A stretch of DNA of 64,000 nucleotides from Podospora pseudoanserina (taxonomy: Eukaryota; Ascomycota; Sordariomycetes; Sordariales; Podosporaceae). This document shows positions 48,066-62,320 of this stretch, piece after piece. Location of the stretch: the NCBI RefSeq assembly GCF_035222485.1, contig NC_085920.1, forward strand, positions 6,448,001 to 6,512,000, given 5' to 3'. A model generated the notes under the pieces. The model worked only from the letters and a program-made list of their open reading frames with translations, did not search any database and was not told where the DNA came from. The first letter of the stretch is position 1, and every line of letters begins with the position of its first letter. A program made the translations under genes and the position numbers.

Positions 48066-49048
48066 GTCGCAGGCCGTCATGAGTCCTGATGAGCACCTTG
48101 CCATATATCGAAACTTGTAATGACCGGGCGAACGGATGGAATTCTGTGTTAATACCTTTCTGCTTTTTTTGTTGATGTTGTTTCTGGGAGCCGAGATACC
48201 ACTGTATGGTTTTTTTTGCTGCGATGGGATGAGTAATGTGGAAAAACAAAGATACCAAATGAAGTTCATGAATTGAACTTGGAGAAGGGAGGCTCAGTCT
48301 GACTGTAGCTATGGGAAGATAGGGGTCTTGGGGCGGGGGGTTATGTACAGTACTTTTGGATGGGCTGGCTATATATAAGTCGGCAGTCCTTGTAACACTG
48401 CCAGTCGGTGGGCGACATTGACTGACCAACAACATGACGCCTTTTAGGCCTTCAAGATACGCATGCTTTCTATCTTTTACGTGACCATCAAAGATTTGTC
48501 CATCTGAGAACTAATATGGTCTTGCATCAGCTTATATCACCCTGGCTGCTCACGTTATCATTACCTAGGTGTGCAGTAGAGCCGAAGCCAACTTTATAAA
48601 CTCGCTCTACCTACCTGCCTACCTCCGGACCAAGTCTTCATGCTGAATGCCATCCCTTCCATCATTGACCCCGCCTGATGTTGACGGGAACGGGACAATG
48701 GCAGGAAGATGATGGTCCTCGTTGCCAGGAAGAAGACATTACCGTTGAATAGCCACCGGTTTCATCACAAGTCACCGAGGGTGCCCAAATGATATTGCTG
48801 CAACACTTTTACTTTTATCACTCCACAAATTTTCATGGAATTGTGCAGAATAACTGGCCCTGACGGCTAGGATTACGATGACACTTCTGTAACCGAGCAG
48901 CAGTTCAGGCTCTATTTACATATGTCGGACGTATTGGCACCTGATCGTAATTTCCCTTCCCTGTATATCAATTCCTCAATCCTCGCACACCGATGCTTCT
49001 CTTCAGTATGCACAACTACCTATCACAATCCTTCATCCCGTCGCATCA
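48066..49048. other. Convergent intergenic region
   Basis: Nearly 1 kb between the stops of the DUF3712 and SAP30BP genes. No gene is supported. Confidence 0.5.
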
Positions 49049-49962
49049 TCAATACCTCCCCTTCCTCTTCCTCCCAAACCGTTCCTCCCCCGACAAACCC
49101 GTCCTCAAATCTGGCAACACCCCACTATCACCCCCCGCCGCTGCTGTCCCAGCGCTCACAAACTCAACCCTCTCCCCTTTCCCCCTCTCCCTCTCCTTCC
49201 TAGTCTTGATCTGAGTCTTCCACAACGCATCCTTGTACGCCCACCCGGGAAACCCCGTCAGCGGATCCCAGAGCTCTTTACTCAGGGTGGTAGCATACTG
49301 CTCCGTTCCTTTCCCTCCGTCATCATCCCCGTCAAAACTCGTCCCGATCCCCGCAAACGTCAGCAGCTGCTCCATCACTGCTGGGTTTCTCAGGCCGTGG
49401 GATTGCGCGATACGTTCGTTGAAGTGAATGTTTTTCTCCCGTTTGAGTTTGAGGAAGTTGTCGAATTTGGCAGTTAGGGAGTTGATTTGTGGGAGGAGGG
49501 CTGGGGAAAGGGGCGGGGAGGGAGGGATGGAGGTGTCGGGATTGGGAGGGAGGGTAAGGCTTTGGATTAGGGCGCGGTTGGCGGAGTAGGGGGATCGAGG
49601 GGGGGGGGAGGGGTCGAGGGGGATGGTCATTTCCATGTCTTCTGGTTCGGGGAGGGTGTTCGATGGTGGGAGGGAAGGGCCGAGGGCGGGGCCTAAGACG
49701 GGGCCGAGGGGTGGTGACTGTTTTGATGGCTGGGGCAAGGGTTGAGGTGGTGGTGAGGGTTGTTTGGGTGGGAACGAGGGTGCTTGTTGGGGCGCATCTT
49801 TTACTTCTGGTGCGATGGGTTTGGCTGGTGGTCTTGTGACCTTCAAAAACGCGTGTTAGTGGAAGTATGCATGGTTGCGAGAGTGTAAAAACTTACCTGA
49901 GGCTCGGGGAGCGGTTGGGCTTCCTCGTCCTCGTCACTACTTTCGTATACTACCAAACCCAT
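49049..49962 (-). CDS. SAP30-binding protein / HCNGP-like protein
   Basis: Two exons (49962-49897 and 49840-49049) flank a 56-nt phase-0 intron (GTAAGT..TGAAG), giving 285 residues. The N-terminus is MGLVVYESSDEDEE, the acidic start usual for this family. A Pro-rich linker follows, then the conserved HCNGP domain: ALLPQINSLTAKFDNFLKLK, HFNERIAQSHGLRNP and LWDPLTGFPGWAYKDALWK. Animal SAP30BP is linked to transcriptional repression and to splicing; the fungal protein is probably nuclear. It is divergent from PRE4 with 435 bases between start codons. Confidence 0.92.
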
Positions 49963-50397
49963 TTTTTGGAGATAATATGCGGCCAATTTCGTTTAGAAAA
50001 TATGAGTCTTCGTGTTTTGGGAATAATGGAATTGCGGCTCAACTTGATGGTTCTCTTGTATGTTTGAGAAGAAGGGTATCACGTGCAGCCTTGGCAGATG
50101 AAGTTAAACCTGAGCCATCCAGCCTCAGGCTGTCAGCCACCCACCCTTGCCTTGGCAGCGCAGGCCCGCACTGACCAAGCAGCACCCGCCAGGAAGGCAG
50201 CACTTGGACGCGAAGCTACAGGGAGCTCCAGCCCCAATCCAACATCTTCGAACAAGCTCCCCGTATCAACCAACCCAACGTAATCACCGACGACGAAACA
50301 GACTCCAACCGCTCTCGAGAAACGAATCGAAACCCGAATTCAATAGCCGCTCCCCAGACCACTGTTGTGTTACTACCCTCCACAACCCACCGCAGCC
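49963..50397. promoter_or_regulatory. Shared divergent promoter of the SAP30BP-like gene and PRE4
   Basis: 435 bases between two start codons on opposite strands. I see no specific operator. Confidence 0.5.
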
Positions 50398-51354
50398 ATG
50401 GATCACCGCCCGCAAGCCTGGGGTCGTGTATGTCCCCTCACATCCACCACTGCCCACCACGGCAACAACTAACTAACCTTCCCGCTCTCAAAGCCCAGAG
50501 ATGATGTCTACGGCGCCTACGATGCCTCCTACCTCAACAACAGCGGTCCCAGAACCGTCACACAATCACCCGTCGTAACAGGCACCTCGGTCATCGCAAT
50601 CAAGTACAAGGACGGCGTCGTTATGGCGGCCGATAACCTGGGTATGTTTCGCCTCCTCAACCCACCCCAGCAACCGCCCAACTGACATCCCCTCCCCAAA
50701 CCAGCCTCCTACGGCTCTCTAGCCCGCTTTACCGACGTCAAGCGCCTCCGCACCTTCCTCGACACAACCGTCATCGGCTTCGGCGGCGACGTTTCCGACA
50801 TGCAGTTCCTCGACCGCCACCTCAAAGAGCTAGCCACCGACGAATCCTACGAGGTGGAACCAACCCTCGACGACGAAGACGACGAAGAATCCTCCTCTTC
50901 CAAACCCGGCCACCTCAACGCAGCCAACCTCTTCAAGTACCTCCAAAAGCTCATGTACCAACGCCGCAACTCGTTCGACCCCCTCTGGAACCAGATCCTC
51001 GTTGCCGGGCTCGACTCGGACTCGAAGCCCTTCCTCGCTTCTGTTGACTTGAGGGGAACATCTTTCACTTCCCCGTCGTTGGCTACCGGGTTTGGCGCGG
51101 CGTTGGCTCAGCCCATTATGCGCAAGTACGCTGGCACAGAGGAGGACGCTGCCAAGCTTACGAGGGAGCAGGCGGTGGAGGTGGTCAAGGAGTGCATGAA
51201 GGTGCTTTTCTACCGTGATGCTAGGTCGCTGGATCGGTATTCCATTGCGGTGGTGAACAAGGATGGGATTGAGCTCAAGGAGGATGAGCAGCTCGAGAAG
51301 CAGAGTTGGGCGTTTGCTGAGCGGATCAAGGGGTATGGTACTCAAACTGTCTAA
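50398..51354 (+). CDS. PRE4: 20S proteasome subunit beta-7
   Basis: Three exons (50398-50427, 50494-50641, 50705-51354), introns 66 and 63 nt with GTATGT donors, 275 residues. Exon 1 encodes only [10 protein letters not shown]. The mature beta fold begins at [20 protein letters not shown], followed by [14 protein letters not shown], diagnostic for Pre4/beta-7. This subunit sits in the inner ring of the 20S core next to beta-1 and is not itself proteolytic. A Glu/Asp/Ser-rich insertion ([11 protein letters not shown]) lies in the middle. The stop is convergent with GFA1, 501 bases away. Confidence 0.95.
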
Positions 51355-51855
51355 GGCTTGGGCTTGGGCTGTAGCAATGATGGGAGCATGGGTTCTTAGA
51401 AATGGATGGGCAAGTCTTCGCCTTGTACTATCAGCAAGCATGTGCAAACGAATGAATGATTCTGAGCAAAAAAGTAGCTTGTGCCAGCATGGCTCACCGG
51501 TTCAAATTACGACTAACCTTGCATCACGAGAAATGTTAAGATTTGCTCTCCAAGTTACTGTTCATGTCTCTTTATTTCGACTCGCTTTCCTAGATATGTA
51601 TGCCACTATCTTGTAAATCCCTAACAAAAAATCGACATGGGGCGAAAATAACACAAAAATACGCTTTCTTTGGCACGCCAAAACCAGTGCAGACGACAAG
51701 TCTTTGAAAAGCATCGGTGTACCACCCACACCTGATATCCTTTTTGGGTACCCCCTTCCGCCCAACGCCAGTTGGCTTGGGAAATTAACAGACGGTAGCA
51801 TCCGTATTCTTACACACATACAACTCCACCCCCAGTGCCGGCTGTTGCCAACACT
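51355..51855. other. Convergent intergenic gap between PRE4 and GFA1
   Basis: The 3' regions of both genes. No gene is seen. Confidence 0.5.
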
Positions 51856-54320
<2,465 letters not shown>

Positions 54321-57300
54321 TGTCACCGACTGCCAGCAAAACGAGGGGATCGAAAGTAAAAACCGGAAATTGCGAAGATGAGAATGCGCGGGGTGAGCGA
54401 GTGGGTATCACGGGATGGTGCTTTCACAAGCCTCCAAAGCTAAAAGCAAGAACAGGTGAGTCGAGTTGATGATGGGAAGGGGAATGGAGTCAGGAAGGCC
54501 ACCTGTATCTGCAGCCTCTGGGGAGCTTGACTTTATGGCTGGCCCTCTGGCACCGAACTGGCGCGAGGAATGCTGCAGGGTGTTTGGAGTGGGGCAGCTA
54601 GCGGCCGGAGTCGACTGGGAACAGGGGTTGTGCTGGGCGCAGCATCTGCCATTGACCACCGTCGTCACTGCCCACCACTCGTTTGACCTTAGCCCGTCGT
54701 GTTCACCTCTTTTGCTTTCTTTGGAATAATGGAATACCACTTGGAAGCGCAGTTACCCGGCCCTTCCTAACACCCTCGCTTTATCCAATTCGCCCGCCCT
54801 GAAATCCCGATCGACACACTGCAGAAAGAGGCACTATGTGTTGCACTTCAGGTTTCTTGTTCGCTGACAGCGCCGCTGTCAACAGGGGATCCAAGAGCTC
54901 CCACCGACGGAGGCGTCTCGGTGGCACCCTGAGTCCTGACCGCAAGGCCTCATCCCCGCGCACCCCCCTTCCCATCCCCAACTGTCTGCTCTGCTCCTCG
55001 CCGTCTGATATCAAAACAAACCCGGCGTTGTTTGCGTCGCTCGTAATCTTTCACAACACTTGGACTAGGTTCCGGATGTCTCACGGGTGCCTCAACTTTT
55101 ACAAGAGGAAGGGGCGACCAAAAGCAACGACATCATTCCAATGCAACTGTTCTCCGAGACGGTCTCAGAATTGGACAGGAAGGAAACCAACAGCCTTCCC
55201 ATTGGAGAAGACGAGGAGCCGCCAGCGGGCTGCATACTCTTGTCAGCTCATCGCTCATCCTCAACTCCGATCACCACAGCACCGCTTGCTAGTCAGCTTG
55301 CCGCTTGTCGGTCCAACACTTTGGCTTTTGTCAGTTACGTGGTGCTATCTAGCCTCAGCAGTAGCTCGTCCCGTCAGATCGAGGCGGTTGCTCTTAACGC
55401 CCTTTTGCGAGTCGACTGGTCTTGTCTCGGCAGTCGACCCTCTCAACTTGTTTCTCGGCAAGCTGCCATCGTTGTACGCTCGCTTTTCGGCGCCAAGAAC
55501 GCTGCTGCTTGAGCCTGTCGTCTCACCGCCACCCGAATCCTGACATAACGGCTTCGGGCCCCTCAAATAGAGCAACGATGTGTCAATACAGTTCCGACAG
55601 GAGACACTCCGACCCTCTGCCCAGCAATACACGTATTGTCTGTTCTTCGTGCCCAGCGCCGACAATCCGGAAGGGGCAGCCACTCGGATCGGTATACAAT
55701 TTGCTCCAGGGTCCCTCTATAGCAACAGTGGAGCATCTTCGTATCACGACGGGCCAAGCTGTTTCCCCGTGGACGAGTGGATATAACCTCTAGTGCTTCG
55801 AGGCAGAAATATAACACAACATACAGTCTCGTGGCTCTAGCGGTCCCCCAATTCTCTAGCTGCGTCCCTGTGCACAGTAGTTGGGTGTTGTCATACCAAA
55901 CCCCCTCGTTCATCTGCCCTATCGCTGTGCCTGTGAACATGACGTCTGTTTCCAGGTTCTCCGCCAATTGCCCATGGACATGGCATCCGGCTACGCTAGG
56001 CCAGGAACCGCCTAGAAAGACCAGAGAATGGTTCTGAATGCAACCCTTCCAACCAAGAAGCTTCCAAGATGATCGCCTCCCAGGTCCGGCACTGATTACC
56101 GGGAATGGAATAACTATCATCAATCAAAACAAGCAGGAACCGCATCAAAAAAGGGGGGCCAAAAGAGGTGAGATCGCGTAGCCCACTTTTTGAGGCTGTG
56201 AACTGGTTTTCACACCCTGGTTTGTTGGAACAAAGGGATGGGTCTCTTCTCTCTCCCACAGGCGCCCCCCTGGGCTTTGCGATTTCTATTCTTAGAAATA
56301 CCTAATCTTGCTGGGTCCCTGGCGTGGGGCTTAAACCTTCCAACTGCCGGACACGATCATCTTGTCCCCTGTGGACGGTATCGTAACGACAAACGGCTTG
56401 GTGGGGGTGGAGGGGGGAAAGAGAGAAGAGAGGGAACCAGGTGCAAAAAAGTGCTACGATGCAATCGGGCCGCCCATACGCAATACGAGGAAACAATTGC
56501 CCCCTTTTTCTATGTTTATTTATGCGATATCGTCACGGGCCACTGTCAGTGATATGATGATGATGAGCAGTCGGATGCCTTGTCGCTTCGGCTCGGACAC
56601 GGGCCTCGGAATTCCTTCCGAACATACGGAGCACGGGACAACCGAATGCGTTGGGTGTTGAGAACAATGCTGATGGAAAATAGGAGGCAAGCGTCCCCGG
56701 CCAAAAAAGATGTCTTGACATCAATGTGGTCCGTTGGTCCTTTCGATGTCCTTTCATTGACCGTCAACCAACACAACCTCCTGTCCTGTCAAGACCTTGT
56801 GTTCAGAATCCTTCCCATGCAAATGCATGTCAACAAGAGCGCTTCCTGCAGAAAGAATGATGCGAGCAACTGTCTGTTCTCTGAGACCGAGGTGAACCGA
56901 CCGGATCCAATGAATGCGAAATCCTTCAGCCTTATCAGCCTTATACGGCATGCTCTTTTGACGAATCGGACTTCCAACGCGCCAGACTCTGCATACTGTT
57001 ATCTCCAAAGGCGTCTCCGTTGCTTGCTCTGAAGGTGTTATATGCCATACCTGCATCAAGGCTTCTCATAGGCTTCCATCCAGGACACGAGGAGCGCGAA
57101 CGGCACCAACAACCAACAAGAGTAAATACAAGATGTGATTGGTCACTGGAAGCAATTCCAAATACATCGTCATCATAATATCTTCCCTATCGGTGCATAG
57201 TATTACAGTAAAAGTAGTTTCAGTGTGCTCAAAACGCTTGGCATGAATTCATGCGCTCTATCCGCGTCTTCCTGTAATGTGATTCGTCATTATCTAACCC

Positions 57301-57331
57301 CCTTCCGCTCATCACCAACACCAAACCGTCT
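54321..57331. other. Intergenic, upstream of GFA1 and downstream of RPT4
   Basis: Three kilobases with no supported gene. The largest frame (54836-55543, 235 codons) is Ser/Arg/Leu-rich, lacks any domain, and overlaps another frame of similar size. The part next to 54320 probably holds the GFA1 promoter and leader. Confidence 0.55.
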
Positions 57332-58714
57332 CTACAACTTCTGGTACTCAAGCTTGCCCTCCAGCTTCTTCGACTCAGCCACCTTGCGAACTGCCTTGTT
57401 GAAGTCATCCTGATTAATCGCATCTCTGTCGGCCTTGATGGCGAAGAGGCCGCTAGGAAGAGAAGGTCAGCATGGTAATCTTCCAGTGTTTGTTCCTGTT
57501 GGTAGACTTACGCCTCGGTAACCACGTTTCGCAAATCGGCACCGTTCAGCCCATCGCTCATCTTCACCACGCTCTCAAAGTCAATCTCCCCTTCCTTGGC
57601 CACGCCCGCGGCGTGAATCTTGAGAATCTCCAGACGTCCAACCTCATTGGGGAGGGGAATCTCAATCTTGCGGTCTAGACGCCCGGCACGTAGCAGCGCA
57701 GGGTCGAGTGTGTCAGGTCGGTTCGTGGCCATGATGATCTTGGTTTTCCCGAGATAGTCGAAACCGTCGAGCTGGTTGAGCAGCTCCATCAACGTCCGCT
57801 GGATTTCACGATCGGCACTAGTACCTTCGCTGAACCGGCGGCCACCGATGGCGTCGATTTCGTCCATGAAGATGATGCAGGGTTCGTGCTCCTTTGCGTA
57901 TCCGAACATTTCGCGGATCAACCTGGCAGACTCGCCAATGTATTTGTCGACGATAGCTGATGCAACGACTGTGGAGGTGATTGCGTGTTAGTAAACTTGT
58001 CGTCCAGAATAAAGCATACCGATCACCTACCCTTTAGAAAATTCGTCTCTAGACTGCTAGCAACTGCTCTGGCAAGTAAGGTCTTGCCGGTACCTGGTGG
58101 ACCGTACAGAAGCACGCCTTTGGGTGGCTTGATGCCTACTCGCAGAAACAACTCTGGGTTCTTGAGCGGAAGCTCAATGACTTCTCTGAGCTCGCGAATC
58201 TGGTCGTTGAGACCACCAATTCCGCCGAAGCTGACCTGGCCCGGATCTTCCAAAGACATGTTGTAGACGAGGGGGTCGACCTCGCGGGGAAGCATGCGCA
58301 TGATGGTGAGTGTCGTCATATCAAGTGCCACACGGGTTCCTTGCTTGAGCTTCGCTTTGTCGACCTTGGAGCGGCAACCGACGACGTAACGAGGACCTGA
58401 CGAGGCCTTAACAATGACTGCAAGAGGTTGGAATGTTAGCGGCGTGGTTGCGGGAAGTCAAATAACCATGAGCAGAGGGAAATGGACCGGAGGACGAAAA
58501 ACATACACCTCTCCTCGTCAAGCTGCTTCAGTACCTCGCCAATAATCTGCCCGACACTTTGTAACGCCTTGATGTGATCCTCTGTGTTGTCAAAGTCCTT
58601 CTGAAGACCCTTGATTTCGAGCCGGAGGTTCTTGAGCTTGGTTTCCCACTCTCGCGACTCAATCAACTTCTTCTTGAAGCTGGCGAGAGCATGCTCGCGC
58701 TCCTGGTCCGACAT
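57332..58714 (-). CDS. RPT4: 26S proteasome regulatory ATPase subunit Rpt4
   Basis: Four exons (58714-58507, 58417-58031, 57968-57512, 57452-57332), introns 89, 62 and 59 nt, 390 residues, the usual Rpt4 length. The N-terminal coiled coil ([20 protein letters not shown]) leads to the OB fold. The AAA+ core has Walker A GPPGTGKT, Walker [15 protein letters not shown] and the second region of homology ([20 protein letters not shown]). The C-terminus [11 protein letters not shown] closes the protein. Rpt4 is one of six ATPases that unfold ubiquitinated substrates and feed them to the 20S core. Confidence 0.97.
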
Positions 58715-59146
58715 GATGGCGGCGTGGATATGGTAGCTGTTTCGATGGTTGTGAAGGGCTGGATCTTGTGGCTTGATGTTTAAAGTCGCAGCGGTGTTTG
58801 TGATTTGGATCTTTCGGTGAAAGAAAGGACGTTGTTGAAGGAATCGTGGTTGTCAGGCTGGGGTTGAATAGCGGCTTTCCCAGCTCCAGTTGCGATGCGT
58901 GTGCCACTCTGGGAGCTTATTCGTAGCTCTTGTTGCCTTGCCAGAGTGGGTCTGCCGCCCAAGTTGCTAGCCGCACGGGGCGAGCTGTGGCTGGTGCGAC
59001 AAGGGTAGTTGAGGCTGATGTGACATTCAGCCAATAGGAAGCCGGCAATATTTTCCGATCCATCTGATGAAGTCACCAACCATCCCCAATTGTATCGCGA
59101 AAGTACATGGTTCAATTACTGTCATAACCCTCTGCTCCGTATTCTG
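58715..59146. promoter_or_regulatory. RPT4 upstream region / end of the Zn2Cys6 gene
   Basis: 432 bases between the RPT4 start and the stop of the next minus-strand gene. No further gene is seen. Confidence 0.45.
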
Positions 59147-60821
59147 TTACACGTCTCCTTTGAAAAAGAGAGATAAAAAGTGCTTTTCTCCAAGAGCTGA
59201 CTCAAGTATCTCTTTGCAGCAAGCGAAATCCCTCTCCGTTTCGGCGCCTCCAGCCTTCAGGGTGTCATACGCCGTTTGGAGGGGGAGGACAATGGATGTT
59301 GGCCCAAAGAGCTTCATCTTGTCTTGCATCAAATACTTGGTGCTCCGGCATATGAGCATCGACATCCGCCTGGTTTCTTGAGAGACCATCCCTCGCGATA
59401 TATGAGCAAAGGGACGCAGGTCTGGAAATAAGCCCACAATCTTCCCGACACATGTCAAGCAAATCACATTGAATGCCCAGCAATGCGTCAGGCCGTTAGC
59501 TGTTGTGAGGCTGTCAAACCAGATGCAGTCTCCATCATACCAGAAACGAGGGGCCTCAGGAGTGGCCTGGAAGCTTGTTTCCCACAGCGCAAGTCGGTCA
59601 AGCAATGCTTCGAGCTCCGTCAATAGCCTGTCAGGAGTCGTGATTCCAGCCTCCTGGCTCATTCTTTCGATGATTCCCGGAATAACAGTTGCTTCGTTCA
59701 TCAATGCTTGCATTGGCGAAGGAATGATCTCTTGGAAAGGAGCTGTTTGCCACTCTTCTGAGGCAAGGAAAGATGCCTTTCTCGACTGGATCTTCAGTAC
59801 AATCTTAACAACATCGACATGGGTCAGCTACACATCGACCGAGACACACATCGAACAAGATGGAAGATCTTTGATGCTTACCAATGCCGGTCTTGCCCCG
59901 ACAAATAGCCTGTGGGCGATGCCTGATGCGTAGAACTGTGGCTCTCGCGTCTGCATCAACTCCCCAAGTCCCTCTAAATGAGCGGTCCAGCTTTCAAGGC
60001 TTGTTGGCAACACAAGCTCAGCAAAGAGCAAGCACATTACAGCAGCCATTAGTTGAACCAACGACGACTTGTTGGGGATCTTGAGCGAGTCGTTGACGGA
60101 TCGTAGCGCTACGCTATATGCTTCAAGCGCCGTCGCCATGGGGATCTTGCGTTGCGTCTCGCACACGAGTATGGAGAAAGCAAAGGCTTTGATGGCAGCA
60201 TTCAAAGCTGTGTTGTTACCAGCTTTGACGAGATCTGGTAGTACTTCTGCCCACGCCCCTTTACGAGTCAATTAGCCCTTATCTTTCCATGACGCCCTGA
60301 GAGCAGACACTTTGAAGGGGGAAATCGAGCCCCTTGACTTTTGAAGCCTCAAGCTATACATACCGCATATTCGAGGAGTAGACGCACTGGCGCCTTTTCG
60401 AATCGCTGCAACATCAGTACCTGGAACATATCCCTGGATGATGATTTCGATCAGCTTGTCAAGCGGTAGGTCTTCGTGGTAAAGCGACCTGAGACTCCCA
60501 TTCGGCTCATGCGTTTTCCGGTTCAAGAGTATGCCTGGAAGCTGAGAGGGGGGATGCTTGGTTACGCCAGAGTGACCAGCCACTCTAGCAAGTATCGGCT
60601 TTGTCTGAATGTTAGACGGAGCGAACTGAGAGATGAATATCCAATCCGGTGGATATCCGGGGCAGGTGATGTTGCGGAGGAGACATTGGCCGCATGAAGG
60701 CTTTCTCCCGTCACACTAAACGCGCCTCGTCAGCAATGTGGAAGGTAGGTACAATCGGATTCCGTACACTGATCTTCTTCTGCCTGCAGATTTGACATGT
60801 CGTCCTCTGTCGAATCTTCAT
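59147..60821 (-). CDS. Zn2Cys6 fungal transcription factor
   Basis: Four exons (60821-60768, 60715-60364, 60258-59882, 59803-59147), introns 52, 105 and 78 nt, 479 residues. The binuclear zinc cluster has exact CX2CX6CX6CX2CX6C spacing (TCQICRQKKIS, then CDGRKPSCGQCLLRNITC), with intron 1 falling just before the third cysteine. The remainder is helical and resembles the fungal-specific regulatory region of this class (LVQLMAAVMCLLFAELVL, WTAHLEGLGELMQTREP). It is a nuclear DNA-binding regulator; target and inducer are unknown. It is divergent from a metallo-hydrolase gene, the usual arrangement for a pathway-specific regulator and its target. The ATG at 60821 is preceded by an in-frame stop, which fixes the start. 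Confidence 0.92.
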
Positions 60822-61340
60822 CCTGGGTGCTGACACAGCAAGTGATGTTCAAGGCTTGGCGGGTTATGTTTCCAGGAAGGGAATAGCAACATCAGATGTG
60901 AGGGTCGCGGGGCTCCATACTTTATGTACTCCAACTCACCAAGTCGGGGTATACCCCTCGGCGTCATGATCTGGATTTGTACAGCTCTCGCATTTCCCCG
61001 TGGGATTGATGTTTGTCGTTGCCATCTCTCCTGCGCTAAGCCGAATCGGGAGTCATTAATCGCCAAGACCTGCGCCATGGATTACAAAGCGGGGGTTAGT
61101 AACCCCCCCTGTAAAGCTTATCCTGAGTGCATCGACATCAGGCCCTTGCGATGAACCGCAGAGATCTGGGGGGTTCGAATGGAGAGCGTTGCTCTCCGTC
61201 ATAGGGAACTCGTGTATATAAGACGATGGAATTTCTCCAGAATTTATCTCGACGAACCATTCCGTCCCTTCAATCTCCAAGCGCCTGTCACTCCTGAACT
61301 TCTGCATTTGACTTACACACTTGTTGTGAACCTCTCAATC
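60822..61340. promoter_or_regulatory. Divergent promoter with two GC-rich palindromes
   Basis: GGGGTATACCCC is a perfect 12-bp palindrome at 60946-60957, 125 bases before the regulator start. GGGGGTTAGTAACCCCC, two 8-bp arms around one base, is at 61091-61107, 234 bases before the hydrolase start. Both have G-arms around an AT-rich centre and could be sites for a dimeric zinc-cluster protein. The function is inferred. Confidence 0.5.
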
Positions 61341-62320
61341 ATGACCTCCTCGATCAAACTCTCGGCCCCTCTGAGCCTCACCCACATCGGCACTGCGACT
61401 GCCCTCATTCATCTTGGGGACGATAGCAACCCTGTCACACTCATCACCGACCCCTTCTTCTCTCATGCCCCATTTGAATTCGATATGGGTCTCCTTGTCC
61501 TCAAGGCATCCATTGAACCCGCTCTAGGCCTTGCCAATCTCCCTCCTATCGATGCTGTTCTCCTGAGCCACGAGGACCATGTCGACAATCTTGACGAGCC
61601 TGGCCGCCGTCTTCTCGAAGGCCGCATCGTGCTCACCACCCCTGACGGAGCAAAGAACCTTGCTCCTCGGCCTGGTGTCAAAGCTTTGCAGCCTTGGTTG
61701 GTTTTTGTTTTTCCTCTCAGAGATAGCTGCAGAAGCTGATATCGAATAATCAGGGAGACTGTTTCTATCAAGCTCCAGGGACAGACTTTTGAGGTTACTG
61801 GAACCCCTTGCGTCCACCTTCCTGGTGGTGAGGTCACTGGCTTTATCCTGACAACGGAATCGTTTGGAAAGACTGATGGCAAGCCAAACGCGATATTCTT
61901 CTCTGGGGATACAATTTACATCCCTGAGCTGGCAAAGATGAAGGAGAAGTACCGTATGTTTCATGTTCCTTCCCCTCCTTCACATCACCACATTACCACA
62001 TTACCACAACAGCCGTTTCTTCTTTCATCACCAAAAAACCAACCAATATCTAACAACCTCCAGACATCTCCGTCGCCTTGCTCAACCTAGGCAAAGCAAC
62101 AGCCCCTCTCCCCACGGGCCCCCTTGTCATCACCATGGACGGCGCGCAGGCAGTAAAGCTGTTCCGAGAGCTGGGAGCTGACGTGCTGGTCCCCATGCAC
62201 TTTGAGAGTTGGGATCACTTCAAGGAACAGCGGGAAAATTTGGCGCAGTCGTTCAAGGCCGAGGGGCTGGACAAGGAGGTTTTGTGGTTGGAGCCTGGGA
62301 AGAAGACCAAGCTTGTTTAG
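61341..62320 (+). CDS. Metallo-beta-lactamase-fold hydrolase (UlaG-like)
   Basis: Three exons (61341-61696, 61754-61953, 62064-62320), introns 57 and 110 nt, 270 residues. ATG 61341 (MTSSIKLSAPLSLTHIGTAT) is chosen over the in-frame ATG at 61179 because the family fold begins there. Metal-site segments are DAVLLSHEDHVDNLD, VTGTPCVHLPGG, FFSGDTIYI and LVPMHFESWDHF. The first motif reads HxDHxD, not the classic HxHxDH, a variant. The enzyme is a probable cytosolic hydrolase; the substrate (lactone, phosphoester or similar) cannot be told. It shares a 519-base promoter with a Zn2Cys6 regulator, which may control it. Confidence 0.9.

Noticed and set aside
51499-51512. A tRNA B-box-like GGTTCAAAT sequence
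   Set aside because: The last B-box bases do not fit and no matching A-box or acceptor stem is present. No convincing tRNA was found in the window.
54836-55543. A 235-codon plus-strand frame upstream of GFA1
   Set aside because: Ser/Arg/Leu-rich, no domain, and overlaps another plus-strand frame of 141 codons; reads like chance openness in GC-rich DNA.
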